Positions 1 to 11,500 of a stretch of 64,000 bases of DNA are shown one piece after another. The notes below the pieces were generated by a model, which saw only the letters and a program-made list of their open reading frames with translations, did not search any database and was not told the DNA's origin. A program made the position numbers and the translations under genes. Origin of the DNA: Dactylis glomerata (Eukaryota > Streptophyta > Magnoliopsida > Poales > Poaceae); the NCBI GenBank assembly GCA_007115705.1, contig QXEO01000247.1, positions 11,722,253 through 11,786,252 of the forward strand, in the 5' to 3' direction. Positions within the stretch are counted from its first letter, which is position 1. Each line of letters starts with the position of its first letter.

Positions 1-1262
1 CGGCTCAAAGGCGAAGTGGGGATAGCACTGTTGCCATCATCCCCCGAAGTAAAATGAGTGTCATCGAGGTCTTCCGAATCTTCGACAACGTCCGCGACAC
101 GTTGTCTCTTCGGGGCCCTCGGTGGCGATGGGGCGGCGGAGGTCGACCCTTCCAGCACTTCGGCAAAGTCACGCCCCGGATATTCGCCCATCTCGGGCTG
201 GGGCGGATAACATCGGGCTACGTCAATCACCTGCAGGAGGAAGAGGACTGCATTCGACACTGGACGATCCGGCTAAGAAATAAGGAAGGTATTCGAATAA
301 GAGCAAGGTCATACCTCGGTGCGGGGAAAGGCCTTGCTAAAGGCTACGGCGCCGAAGATCTTCGGCACGGGATCCTTCTTCTTGATGTTCGTGACGGTGC
401 GTACGCACTCATCGATTTCGGCCTCGTGCAGCTCGTCCTGTGAGATGCGGGTCGAATCCCGGCGATCGCTATAGTCCCACATGCAGTGGGCTCGAGCAGC
501 GAGCGGCTGGATTCGACGCTCGATGAAGGTTCGGATGAGCTGGATCCCCGAAAGCTCCTTCTTCGGAGTAGCCCAGAGCTGCTGGATCTTCTCCATCAGC
601 GGCTCCGTAATCTTTAGCTCCTCGTCCAAAAGATCGTGTCTCCAGGATACGCGAGGTCGAAGAACAACGGTGGGATGGAATTCCTCGAGCCCGAAGTTTT
701 CGCCGTCGGAGGACTTGTCTTTGGCGTAGTACCACTTCGTTCTCCACCCGGGATTATTTTCGGGCGTTTGGAGGTTGAAATATTCGACGTCTGGGCGTAC
801 TTGAACGCCAAAGCCGCCGGTTTGATATGGCAGAGGGTGCCGAATAGCAAAGATTCGGCGCCACAGCGCCCAGTGGGGTTCGATCCCCAGGAAGCACTCA
901 CAGAGCGTAATAAAGCACGCAATGTGAAGTACGGAGTTGGGATTCAGGTCGTGGAGCTGAATCCCGTAGGCAAAGAGAAGGCCACGGAGGAAAGGATGCG
1001 GGGGAAAAGACAAACCCCGCAGCAGAAAAGCGATGAAGATTACCCGGAATCCGAGAGGTGGCCGGGGAACGATCTCCGGGCCGGCGGCGAGCGATTCCGC
1101 CGGCGCGTTCTTCAGGAGGCCCATCTTCTCGGCCCGGGACAGTTCTTTGTTCCCGACCTTGGACTGGACCCAGCGGCCAACGGCGGAGCCTTCGGCGTCG
1201 GCTGTCTTGGCCTTCTTGGCGGCAGCAGCGGCGGCGGCGGTGGTGGAGCTCCTCTTACCCAT
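1..1262 (-). CDS. Antisense PF04195 (putative gypsy type transposon) gene, partial
   Basis: Two exons on the minus strand: exon 1 runs 1262 to 315 (316 codons), donor GAG|GTATGA; exon 2 starts at 230 after CTCCTGCAG in the same phase and leaves the window at base 1. The start was chosen at 1262 (MGKRSS), followed by a poly-Ala/Lys stretch and then, near residues 65-145, the hydrophobic PF04195 core (PRPPLGFRVIFIAFLLRGL, then a Cys-rich segment ending WALWRRIFAI). Exon 2 is acidic and Ser/Pro-rich. No enzymatic function is known for this family; it is found inside large cereal retrotransposons. It lies antisense to the downstream LTR at 2835-3382, so I infer it is an accessory gene carried by that element. 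No lesion is seen in the visible part. The longer in-frame reading up to 1508 lacks coding character. Confidence 0.7.
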
Positions 1263-1376
1263 GGCTTCAAGGCGCAGCGGGGGTCGCGGAAATGGAGATG
1301 GAAAGGTAGAGCTATAGGAGCAATGCGCGAGGAAGAAGACGGCGGCGGAGTGGGATGGACTCTTTACCCTGTCACC

Positions 1377-1386
1377 GTTATTTATT
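1377..1386 (-). promoter_or_regulatory. TATA-like box of the antisense gene
   Basis: Reads AATAAATAAC on the minus strand, 115 bp upstream of the chosen ATG, followed by a C/T-rich leader. It suggests that the antisense gene has its own promoter. Inference from position and composition only. Confidence 0.35.
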
Positions 1387-1508
1387 CCGCTTCTGGAAAT
1401 CTGCGTCAAATCCCAGCCATCCACGATGAAGTGGAAACGGCCGGGTTGATCCAGCCGTCCATGTGTCAGCACGCGAGCACCGCGGCGTCCACTACGCACG
1501 GTAATCAA

Positions 1509-1918
1509 GGAAACCGCGCCGGTTATTTCTCACCCACGCGTGGGACGTGCGGTCAAACTCTGTCAACGGCCGAGACGCGCGGCCGGAGGGCCCACCATAC
1601 GTCTAGTCCTGGCAGGGTCAGGCTGTTCCTGTAAAAGATGATGTGACAACTCGACGAAGCATATCGTCAGCGATGACGCGTCTTTTTGGGAAGGTAGATT
1701 CCTTTCGACTCAAAGGGCAAAGATTGGGGAAAGTTCTTTCGAGTTCCAAAGGTACGTACCCCTTGCACTCAGACGGCCTCTCGATTGGGCTTCTTTCGAG
1801 GTCTTTTGTGCTCCTTTCTTTTGTGCCACCCGGATATACAGAGTTTTTCGACGACTCTGCCTTTCGCTGAACATTTGTTCTTTCGAGGGTACTTTTGATT
1901 GAAATGATATTCGAGGCA
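1509..1918. other. Non-coding spacer inside retroelement
   Basis: Lies between the antisense gene and the 61-bp repeats. It has several TTCGA-rich stretches like the repeat that follows. No credible ORF, RNA gene or inverted repeat is visible. Confidence 0.4.
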
Positions 1919-2162
1919 GGACTTCGGTCCCTCGGGTTATCTCTTTCGGGCCAGCAGCGCCTTCGAGACGTTCGAGGTAGGACTTCGGTCCCTTGGGTTA
2001 TCTCTTTCGGGCCAGCAGCGCCTTCGAGACGTTCGAGGCAGGACTTCGGTCCCTCGGGTTATCTCTTTCGGGCCAGCAGCGCCTTCGAGACGTTCGAGGC
2101 AGGACTTCGGTCACTCGGGTTATCTCTTTCGGGCCAGCAGCGCCTTCGAGACATTCGAGGCA
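1919..2162 (+). repeat. 61-bp tandem repeat, 4 copies
   Basis: Units start at 1919, 1980, 2041 and 2102 with a constant period of 61 bp (ACTTCGGTCC recurs at 1921, 1982 and 2043, with one change at 2104). Units differ by only a few bases. A degenerate fifth unit follows to about 2220. It lies between the antisense gene and the 3' LTR, a place where Tat/Grande-type elements often carry tandem repeats. Confidence 0.9.
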
Positions 2163-2834
2163 GGGCCTCGATCTGACGAGTTACTTCTTTCGACCCAATA
2201 ATACCTTCAGAGAATTCGGGTTCGAGCTTCGAACCTTTGAATCATCTTCATTCGAACCTGTCTCCCGAGTTATCAATGCTCCTCAATCAACATGCCCGAA
2301 TATTGGTGGCAATATACCAGTTCGGATGTCGTATGTCAAATACGAAGGTAAGTCCACGGTTTGCAACACCGGATGGCCCGGTATTCGTATCAAACGCGCT
2401 CTGCCGGAAATTTTCCGTACCTACGGTATGAAGTTTGCACCGATGGACGCATCGGGTGCCTCACAAATGAACTGGGCTCCGATCTGGTAAGTCCGACGCG
2501 GCTCAGGTCGGGGTAGCGCCAGCCCACGCGGATTCGAGTCGGGGGACTCGAATCTGAGTAAGCTAACCGTATGTCTTTGCAGCAATGCAATTAACTGAGA
2601 CCCGGCGTGAGTCTCAGGCCGGTTATGCGCATCCCTCTGCAAACCCAACTTAGCACTTTCGAGGCTCTAAATGAGAGTAACTCGAAAATTTTGTACCAAA
2701 CAAGCATACTACTCGAATGATTTCTGTACATTTGCAGTTCTACAAGCCAAGTGCTCATATCGGGTGCGGCTAGGAAGGCTTTCGGGAGGAGTCCCTGCCA
2801 TAGTCTTCGGCTATCCCAGGCACTCGGGGGCTAC
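2163..2834 (+). other. Retroelement 3' internal region with polypurine tract
   Basis: No credible ORF. The last bases, CTCGGGGGCTAC at 2823-2834, are a G-rich tract immediately before the LTR start TGACGAAGG. This matches the polypurine-tract position in cereal Gypsy elements and fixes the element as plus-strand, opposite to the PF04195 gene. Confidence 0.55.
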
Positions 2835-3382
2835 TGACGAAGGAATGACAAACGGGCCCCCGATATTCGCCTACCTGGTTTTCGGTCCAGGAAGGGTGTC
2901 TCATGAAAGGCTTTCGAGGCCTATCAAGGCAGTGGCCTGACGCGGCCCAGGAGCAATACTTGGTGCACAAGCAAGATTTCGAGGAGTCCAAGTTAGATTA
3001 GGCCTCGGTTGATCCGATCTGTACTTGGCTTGGGAGACACTCCTGAGACCTGGCATTGACTTATAAAAGGCTGGGAGGGAGGTCTCGAAGCCCTAGACAC
3101 TTTTCCACCCACCTCACGCTAGAGTGCTCGACAACTTAGAGCCCTCTACCTTGGCTAGATCCAATCTACGCCTCCATTGTAACATCATCATCACCATCAC
3201 CACATCAATACAAAGTCAGACAAGCAGGACGTAGGCCTTTTACCTTTCGAGGGGGCTGAACCTGGGTAAATCCTCGTATCCCACTGCTTTCGTCTGATCG
3301 CCGTCGAGTTCGCCAGGTCCCCAATTCGCTTCCTAGATCGAAAGCCCTTCGATATGGGCATTGCCGGGGATAAACCTCGTCA
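2835..3382 (+). mobile_element. 3' LTR of a Gypsy-type retrotransposon
   Basis: The 548-bp segment begins TGACGAAGG and ends CCTCGTCA, an imperfect terminal inverted repeat with TG..CA ends. It holds a TATA box (TTATAAAAGG near 3060) and the U5-like text GGGCTGAACCTGGGTAAA near 3253, typical of cereal LTRs. The 5' partner and the target-site duplication lie outside the window. Confidence 0.7.
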
Positions 3383-4024
3383 TGAGGCGACAGGAGGAAG
3401 AGGGAATGCTGGGCGGCGGGGAGAAGTGAGATGCCGGGAGGAAGAGGGGGCATTAAATGGCGGAAGGAGAAGCTCCACCGGCGCGCATTCATGGCGACGC
3501 AGGCGTCGCCTCGGAAACCCGCGGCGCAATAAAAGCGACGACCGACGGCGGTCGCGTCGTCATAAAATTGGCTGACCGTCGGCCGCGCTCGCTTACACGC
3601 CGGGCCGGGGTGTCGGTAGCGAGTTGCCGCGTGCTCACGGCGCCCCCAATAGGATCCTACCCCGCAGGGGCCGGCGTGGGGGTGCTGGCTATTTTCTGAG
3701 CTCGAGGGAGCGCCGGCTTGATTTTGGGGGTGCCAGTGTGGCCCTTTTTTAGCCCCCGAGCCTAATTAAAACGCCGGCCACATTTTGGAAGCGGTTTTGG
3801 GGCCGCCGGTGGAGATGTCTTAGTGTCGACTCTTCCCAAAAGGAAGAGCGCACGGGATGCCTTGCTTGCGGTAGAAAAAGACGTAAAGCACCATGCATAG
3901 CGGAGACGATGGCGTGGTGCAAACATCGATCGGAATATGATCGAAAGAGGGACATGGAATGAACACAGCTTGGGTCACAAGACGACCTCATACCCCAGAT
4001 CGAGGAGAGAGATCTAACAAGCGC
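3383..4024 (+). promoter_or_regulatory. GC-rich upstream region of the TPR-like gene
   Basis: About 640 bp between the LTR and the start codon at 4025. 3383-3820 is very GC-rich and read on the minus strand begins CATCTCCACCGGCGGCC, resembling the edge of a common cereal DNA transposon. I find no terminal repeat to prove that. 3830-4024 is the likely proximal promoter and 5' UTR. No convincing TATA box. Confidence 0.35.
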
Positions 4025-5228
4025 ATGGAATCCTCTCTCTGCACACCATCGCACGACACGGCAACCGGAGCACATGCCGCTCCGGCTGCCGCCCTGCGCC
4101 GTCCCGTCTTGGCTCGTGCCAGCACGACGGCACGCTGGAGAGCTCGCGCCGTGCGCGCCCTGGCGAGCGCGCCGGAGCCGGAGCGCCTGGCACCGGCGAA
4201 AGGAGGAGTAGGACAAGCGATGCTGCCCTGGACCGCATTGAGGGTTGGCGCGGGCGTGGCGCTCGCGCTGGCTCTGGGCGGCGCCTCGTGGTCAGCGCGC
4301 AGCGGTGGCGCCGGTGCCGGTGCCATGCTCGTTCAGCCGGTCACGGTGTGCACGCTCAACGCTGTCACGGACGGAGCGGAGCGCGGCGGCAGCACCCCGG
4401 CGGCGGCGGCTGTCATGAAGACGAGCGTCGACGCGCTCTCGGACTCCTTGTTCCGGCGCGAGGACGCGCCCAGGGACCACGCCACGCTCATGGACCTCGT
4501 ATTCGAGCAAGTCACCAAGGAGGTTCTTCCTCTGCTTTTGGCAATGCCATTGCTTCCGTTTAACTCGTGTATATATCTACGAGTACATGACATTCCCATG
4601 ATCGAGTTGGAGCTTGTGTTTATGCCATGCGCAGCACATCGGCGACAGGGGAAAGCTCACGAGCCTGCTGCAGAAGGAGTGGTCGGCATCCCGCGACTCG
4701 GAAAGAAAGCTCAACCTCGGATTGCTGCTCACTGATGTGCTCATCAATCAGGTTTATGTGCTTCACGCTTCCTACTTCATCAGTTCATCTAGCAATTTTA
4801 AGCCAATAAACCGTGTTCTGTTGAGACGAACTAACCATGCTGAGTTGCTGGCACAATGTTTAATCATCACACGTACTCCGTAGAGAGAATGGCAGAGGGC
4901 CAAAGAAGTTTGCCAGCAACTGACTGGCCGCTATCAACGTGACTCGAGGCCATACTTACATTTGGTAATGTTTCCTCACCATTATTAACTGCATGCATGT
5001 GATCGATTTCCCAACTCACTGCGCTCACTTCTCATACATACATACATTGCTCAACTCTGTTCTGTTCAGGCTGTCATCAACATGATGATGGCAGTGGAGA
5101 CCATGCTCTCTCCGGAGACGGCCACCGCAGACGACATCGAGAAGATGTCCAAGAACGCCATGGACGCCTGGAAGGATTTCAAGAACAAGTACGAGCTTGC
5201 GAAGGGATCAACAGAGTCCAGCACCTGA
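4025..5228 (+). CDS. Probable plastid TPR-like membrane protein, 4 exons
   Basis: Exons 4025-4522, 4635-4751, 4884-4964 and 5070-5228, all in phase 0 with GT..AG introns, give 284 residues ending at TGA 5226-5228. Residues 1-60 are rich in Ala, Arg, Ser and Thr with few acidic residues, like a chloroplast transit peptide. One hydrophobic span (VGAGVALALALGGASW) follows near residue 74. The C-terminal half is helical with paired-helix spacing (KLNLGLLLTDVLINQ, then REWQRAKEVCQQL), like degenerate TPRs of SLOW GREEN 1 or chloroplast-lumen TPR proteins. Function is unknown; plastid membrane scaffolding is an inference. The exon 1 donor (GAG|GTTCTT) is weak. An ATG 66 bp upstream is in frame, but it would bury the transit-peptide-like N-terminus. 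Confidence 0.7.
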
Positions 5229-5573
5229 CAAAGTACTGAAAATTCCCTGGAAGAATCATCTTTGTGTCTTGCCTGAAGGCAGAACCTTGTGTTGAGTGCT
5301 GACCACTCTTGTGATGCATTATTGGGCCTTGACAGCGTAGTTGCGTGTATCTCTTACATAAAAAAGTTCTATTTGTGTTTACCAAATCTTCAGTCTGAAA
5401 GCATTTGCATAGACTGTATATCATTAGTCTCCCACATTCTGTTCTATAATTGTTTACCAAAAAACAATTAGAGTTTGTGTACTCATTGTTAACAAAAGTT
5501 TATCTACTGTAATATTTACAGTAATGAAATCTTGAGACCAAAAAAGAGAAGAATGAATTAGAGTGCTGCATTT
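5229..5573. other. Convergent intergenic region, shared 3' UTRs
   Basis: 345 bp separate the stop codons of the plus-strand TPR-like gene and the minus-strand DUF616 gene. The sequence is AT-rich with several AATAAA-like words. No ORF is credible. Overlapping 3' UTRs are possible. Confidence 0.5.
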
Positions 5574-8500
5574 TCATGGATCTTGTTCAGAAGGCTCTCC
5601 CCACATCTTCATAAGGTACTTTTCGCAGCTGCTCCCGGCGATGTCTCGCGAGGACGCCATCCCGGTGATCCCCTGCTTCGTCCCTCGTCCCTCTCCGCGG
5701 CCCTTGTCGCGCTTCAGGTTGTGGCGGTACTCGACGGCGATGTGCTCGAACACCTCCACCTCGAACATGTTCATGCTCACTTTGGGGCTCATCTGATCCC
5801 GGACGTAGGCGAAGGCGAGCTGGTCGCGCGGGTTGAACGCCTCCAGCTCGTTGAACAGCAGGCAGGAGAAGAGGTCGCTGGCCGAGCCGTGCCTCCTGAT
5901 GATGATCGCCGTGTCCGGCACATCTGCACCGCGCCATGATGTACAACATTATTATGTCAATAACGCAGCAAGTAATACAAAATCACAAATAAATATCGAA
6001 TGAAGAAAATCAATTCCGTGATTTTCTGTCTCTGCAATCTGCATCTAGTGCATACACTGTGTCACTGTGTATGATACACACCTGACGGATATGGGAGCTT
6101 GCTGGGGGACCATGGCTGCAGGCCGTTGCTGCAGTACGTCTCCATCTGCGCCCTGATGGCGTCCACGTCGCCCCACTTGTGCCACCGCGCCGTCGCGATC
6201 GCCTCCTCCATGGTGTGGAGGTTGAACGGGTGCCTTGAGACGGCCATGTCCGCGCCCTTGCTGACGAGGAGCGAGTGCACCAGCAGCAGCGGGTCCACCG
6301 TGAGCTGCATCTTGCCGTCGACCCACACGCTGAACCTGGCGTTCGGGAACAGCCTGTGCAACAGGTGCTTCACCACGACGCCGTTCATGGCGGGGCTCTC
6401 GTAGGGGAGCTGCTTCTGAAGCGTCACCACGCGCCACGCGCCAATGACCGAGCTGGCCGGCGCACCGCGCCCGTCGTCTTTCAGGATGCCGTGGCTCGTG
6501 AGCACCCTGTGTGTAGGGTCGTCGATGAACATGAAGAAGCACGCCGTCTTGAGCGTCTGGGACCCGAGCCCCTTGGGCTGCCGGATCTTGTCGTGGTCAT
6601 TCAAGATCGCCGAGGCGACCACCACGCCTCTGCAGGTATCCATGGCCAATCTGTCTGAAACCATCGACGTTAAATAAGCCGCACCTCCCTCTTGGCGAAT
6701 CAAGAATGGCAATACTAGGTCACTTTTGCACTTCCAGCTACTGACCAAATCTAACATATGGGTCTTAAATTTCCAAATCATACAAGTTTTATTTTGGGTT
6801 AGAATCAGACAAATTTGATCATTAACTGTCATAATCTAGTATATGTGTCCATCTGCCCATTTCTAGGCCTTTTTTAGATGAAGTGTAGTGGCTTCCCGCA
6901 CATGGCAGTTCAATTATGTAATGAACCGTGTGGTTAAGAATTGCTAAACCATGTGAAAAACTATAAGCATGGATTAATCTCAGTTAAACTATTCATAACA
7001 TTCTCTCTAATCAATCCTTGTCCTTGAGAGCATAAGTCATCTTCAAAGGTCTCCAAAAAAACATGTACGCGAAAATTGAAGACCAAATGTACTTATGTAA
7101 TATGCCATGGGGAACTCTTTTGAAACCCAATGGGGGAAATAGGTTGAAAACGGAATGACATATGTGAATACTTGTTTTAATATCTCCACAATACAAATGT
7201 TTAACAAGAAATTATTGAGGAAAAACTATAAAATTAAAAGAGGTCAAGATTTGGAATCGGATTACCATGAATATGTTATAATTTCAAAGGTCACTTGCAA
7301 ATCATGAAGCCATCTCATACCAATTCTATTGACATATTTCTGACATAAAATGGTTGATAACGACTAACGAGTAAGTAAATAAATTACAAGACTCGCTTTC
7401 ATAATATTTATCTCCCTATTTTCCTGTAATTCACGGGGATTAAATAACTTATGGGCAATGTTCTCCATAACATTTCTCTTTATATAGAGTTTCGGATGTT
7501 TGGAGCTCGAGCTCCATGGAACTCGAACTTTGAAGCTCTAAAAATACAAATTCAAACATTTCTAAAAATTCTGTTGTATTCTATCGATGTGTAATTTTTT
7601 GAACAAAATATGTTGTATTTTTGGCTCAGCAAAAATGACACATTCAGATTTTATCCTTGGCGAACAGTGATGAACTGTGCATAGAATATGTAATTTTGTC
7701 TTGTGTGATTTTGTCATTTTAATGAGCCCAAAATATATTGTATTTCGTTCTGAAATTTTACAATGATAGAATACAACATTGGCTGTTTTAGATATTTGTT
7801 TCAGGAATTTTTGAATGTTGAAATTCGAATGTTTGTAATTAAAAAAAAATCAGGCTCCCACAAGCCCTAGCTCCATTTGGAGTTTTCGGTTTGCACTTCA
7901 GTAATACTATAGTTGAACCAATCACACTTGAATTTTTAACAAACTTCATCTTCCATGAAGTCATACATATCCAGGTGATGCTTTCATTCATAGGAAGCAA
8001 TAATTTTAGTATATGATTAGTGGATGTAGCAACTAAATTTTGTTAAATTGACTTCTAAGAGAAGATTGTGCCTTCTGTAAAAAGAAAAACCCAGTCTGTT
8101 ATCTAGCATTACAGGATCTGATAGGTATCCAGCATCACAATATCGCAACATTGTCTTGTCTTCGAGGATAAACCAATATTTCTAGTGCCTCGGAGACAAC
8201 CGAGGAAATTCCTTACACTAGCCTGATGTATTTTTGTTGGCTATGCATTGTGTAGAAAATAAATTATGTGCAAACGATATATCTGGAATAATATATTTAC
8301 TTAGATGCATAAGTGCTTTAGTGGCACTGAGGTATAGAAACTAATGTGCCAATATCTCTTCTTGACGCCTTTAGGTATGAATGGGTCTTTATCTCAATCA
8401 AGAGGTTGGATACGGTTAACCATATGTAATGTTTTAAGTATCCATTGGATTCCTAGAGGAATATTCGGCAGTTATACACCCTAGCAAAATAGTCTTACCC

Positions 8501-11500
8501 AAAAATTTCATTCCAAACTCCTCCTTAGTATGATTACTTGCCTCATGTATCTCTCATGCAGTTCCAATTATATGGTCATCAACATACAAATAAATGATAC
8601 AATGTGAATTTTCTTAATTAATACACATGGGCAATCATCATAGTTTAAGTAACTCACATGAGTAAAGAACTTACTCAGTTGGTTAAACACATCCTTCCCG
8701 ACTATTTCAAGACATAAAGTGAATTTCAAGCTTTACGCAATATATGAATAAACTAATCAATATAAGTATGGAGTCCACTACATCCGTCAGTTGGATAGAC
8801 ATATTCACTTTCACCGTCGATGATATTAAATATCAAAACTTCATTTTCACTCATCAAATGAGATAGGTTCCATTTTTGTTAATGACATGCCTCTCAATGA
8901 ACTCTTGTGCTACAAGCCCCACTTTGTATCTCACCACCTCATTTTTCTCTTTTCTCTTATGAACAAAAACCCATTTTGCTCCCACATGGAAGACATTTTG
9001 AGGAGTAAGTAGCACTTAGGTAATTATCCCTATTTTTGATAGTGAATGCAACTCATCCAAAGTTGACATCGCACGACTTAGATTTAGTTAAATATAAGTC
9101 GACTAAGATCTAATCATATGTAGGAATACAATTTGATAAAATAAACTATAGAAGTGGAAGAGTTTGGTATAAATTTTATTTATTTTAACTACGCCATGGG
9201 GATAACATTAAATTTATCTAGTTGTGAGCATCATAATGTGAATTTCATTGGTCGTGTGTAGGATTATTTAGTTTAAAAAAAATGAGATCTGAGGGTAAGA
9301 ACCCCTCAGACATACTTTTATAGAAGTATTTTATGAGTACACCAGGAGTTGCGAGTACGGAGACTCGAACTCAGGCGGGCAGACATGTCTCAGCCCATGC
9401 CCTGCCAACCGAGCTATGCACGGTTCTCAATGTAGGATTATTTAGTTTAACTCGCTAGCTGAGAGTGACTTGTTCTTCTATCAGATTTACTTCATGAATT
9501 TCTTACCAACATTATAATCCATGATAGGTCAATGAATCTGGTATGAGATAACGTAGCTAGACTCCTAAATATTACACCTTTTCCTTTATGAGTTTAACTA
9601 ATTAAGAGTTAGTTTATTGAATTTTGTTTTGTAAATTCTACAACAAAAAATGCTACTTAATGGATTGTATTTATAATTTTAATGGTGAGGGCGTGACCAG
9701 GGCGAATTTATGTGGTAGGTGTCGATAGGACCGAGCCTGTAAACATAATGCTATTGATATTACTCAACTATAAACATATTATAGAAAGGGCGATATTATA
9801 AATCATATTTTCCTTAATTATTTTATCCCTTTTTATGGGAAAAATGGGAAGAGTAGTTTTTGTTAAGAAGATTTTACAATAATATTGCTAAATAATTTTC
9901 AATTTTCTTACCAACTTATTTATCCATGATATGTGATTGAAATTGGATGGGATGACTACACTATTTGCAAAATTCGGGAGTAAACTCATGAATCGCATCT
10001 TTCTCGTGATCATGAGATCACAATTATTGCATTTTTCCTTTATGAGTTTTTTCTTACGTGGTTTGTCACAAAAATCTTTAATGAGACAATAGTAATACAA
10101 GCATTCACATAAATCATTTCATTTTCTTCTTATTTTGGGTTTTAGAAGGAGCTTATGTATAGCATACTATATAATTACATTTCTCCTCATATTTTTCTCA
10201 TGAGGTTCTTTAGGATCCATTTCAAGTTGATTTGTGCTCACATAGAAAATGTTTAACTACAGTTCAAAAAAAATGTTTAACTATGTTGAGTGCTAGTTTA
10301 ATTATGATTAATAAATGCTAGCTTGTAATTAACCATATGGGTCCTAATTAAGAAACCGTTCATAGTGATTCGCTCACACCTCCCTAGAGATGCGTCCATA
10401 TGGACACGCCTCTAGACGGAAAAAAATTCTCTGGGGCAGGGCCTAAGCGTAATCCTCGTAGGGCCCCTTCTAATATGTTGACACGTTGCTCTCAGCTCGG
10501 ATCTCAAAGCGGCTCTTAATCCAGTTTTCCAGTTGATACGTATATGTACACTAATCGTATTTGTACAGCGATTGCTCAACGAGGCCGGAAATTCAGGCGG
10601 ACGACCAGGGTCCAGTTTCAACTACTGGTGGTTAGGCGAGGAAAAATATGGCGTCGGCTGAACATTCGTCGGCTGCGACCTCCGTCGTCCAGTACACCAA
10701 AGACGCCGCAGTCACACCATCAATGGCGCTGCTGGCGGCGCACAGCCCATCAGCCATGAGATTATCATCATGGGGGCACAACGGCGGTTCCTTTCTTTTC
10801 CGGCTACTCCTCGAGCAATCATGTTGCCATGGCCAGCTCTCTCCCGATCTGTCCGTGGCCGGTGACAAGACGATGCAAGTTTCAGCTGGCTCTATTTCAC
10901 GTCCATGGCAACGATCCATGAATTGAGATGACTGGTTCCATGTTTTTTTTTTTTTGAACAGATGACTGGTACATATACTGATCAAGCACATATACTGATT
11001 TCCGTGGCAAGTGTCCTTATACAGGTACGAATGTAGGATCAGTGCACATGTACGTATCAACTGGTGAGGGTACTAGAAACCGCTTTGAGATCCGAGCTGA
11101 GAGCAACGTGTCAACATATTAGAAGGGGCCCTACGAGGAGAACGCTGAGGCCCTGCCGCAGAGAATTTTTTTTCCCCTCTAGACCTTTGTACAAATATCT
11201 CATCACTATCAAATAAATAAGAAGAGTGTACTTCCAACTGTCTTGTAGAGTTAAACTTTTTTTTAACTTTGGTGCTAGCTTTCAAACTAGATTATAAAAT
11301 AAGTTCACCAATCACATGCCGCGCCGAAACACAGCTAACACTTGAAATCACGATATTTCATATTTATTAGGAAGCATGAATTAATGCCTCCTCCAACATG
11401 TATCGGTGTAGGAGATGCGGATGTCTTAAGAAAATGGGAAGTCGATAAGGATGGTACACAAAGAAGAAAATGGTGAATTTGCAAGGATTTTAAGTTTTCA

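Noticed and set aside
9340..9430. Possible tRNA gene
   Set aside because: A and B boxes are present but the acceptor stem does not pair and the segment continues into a SINE body flanked by target repeats.
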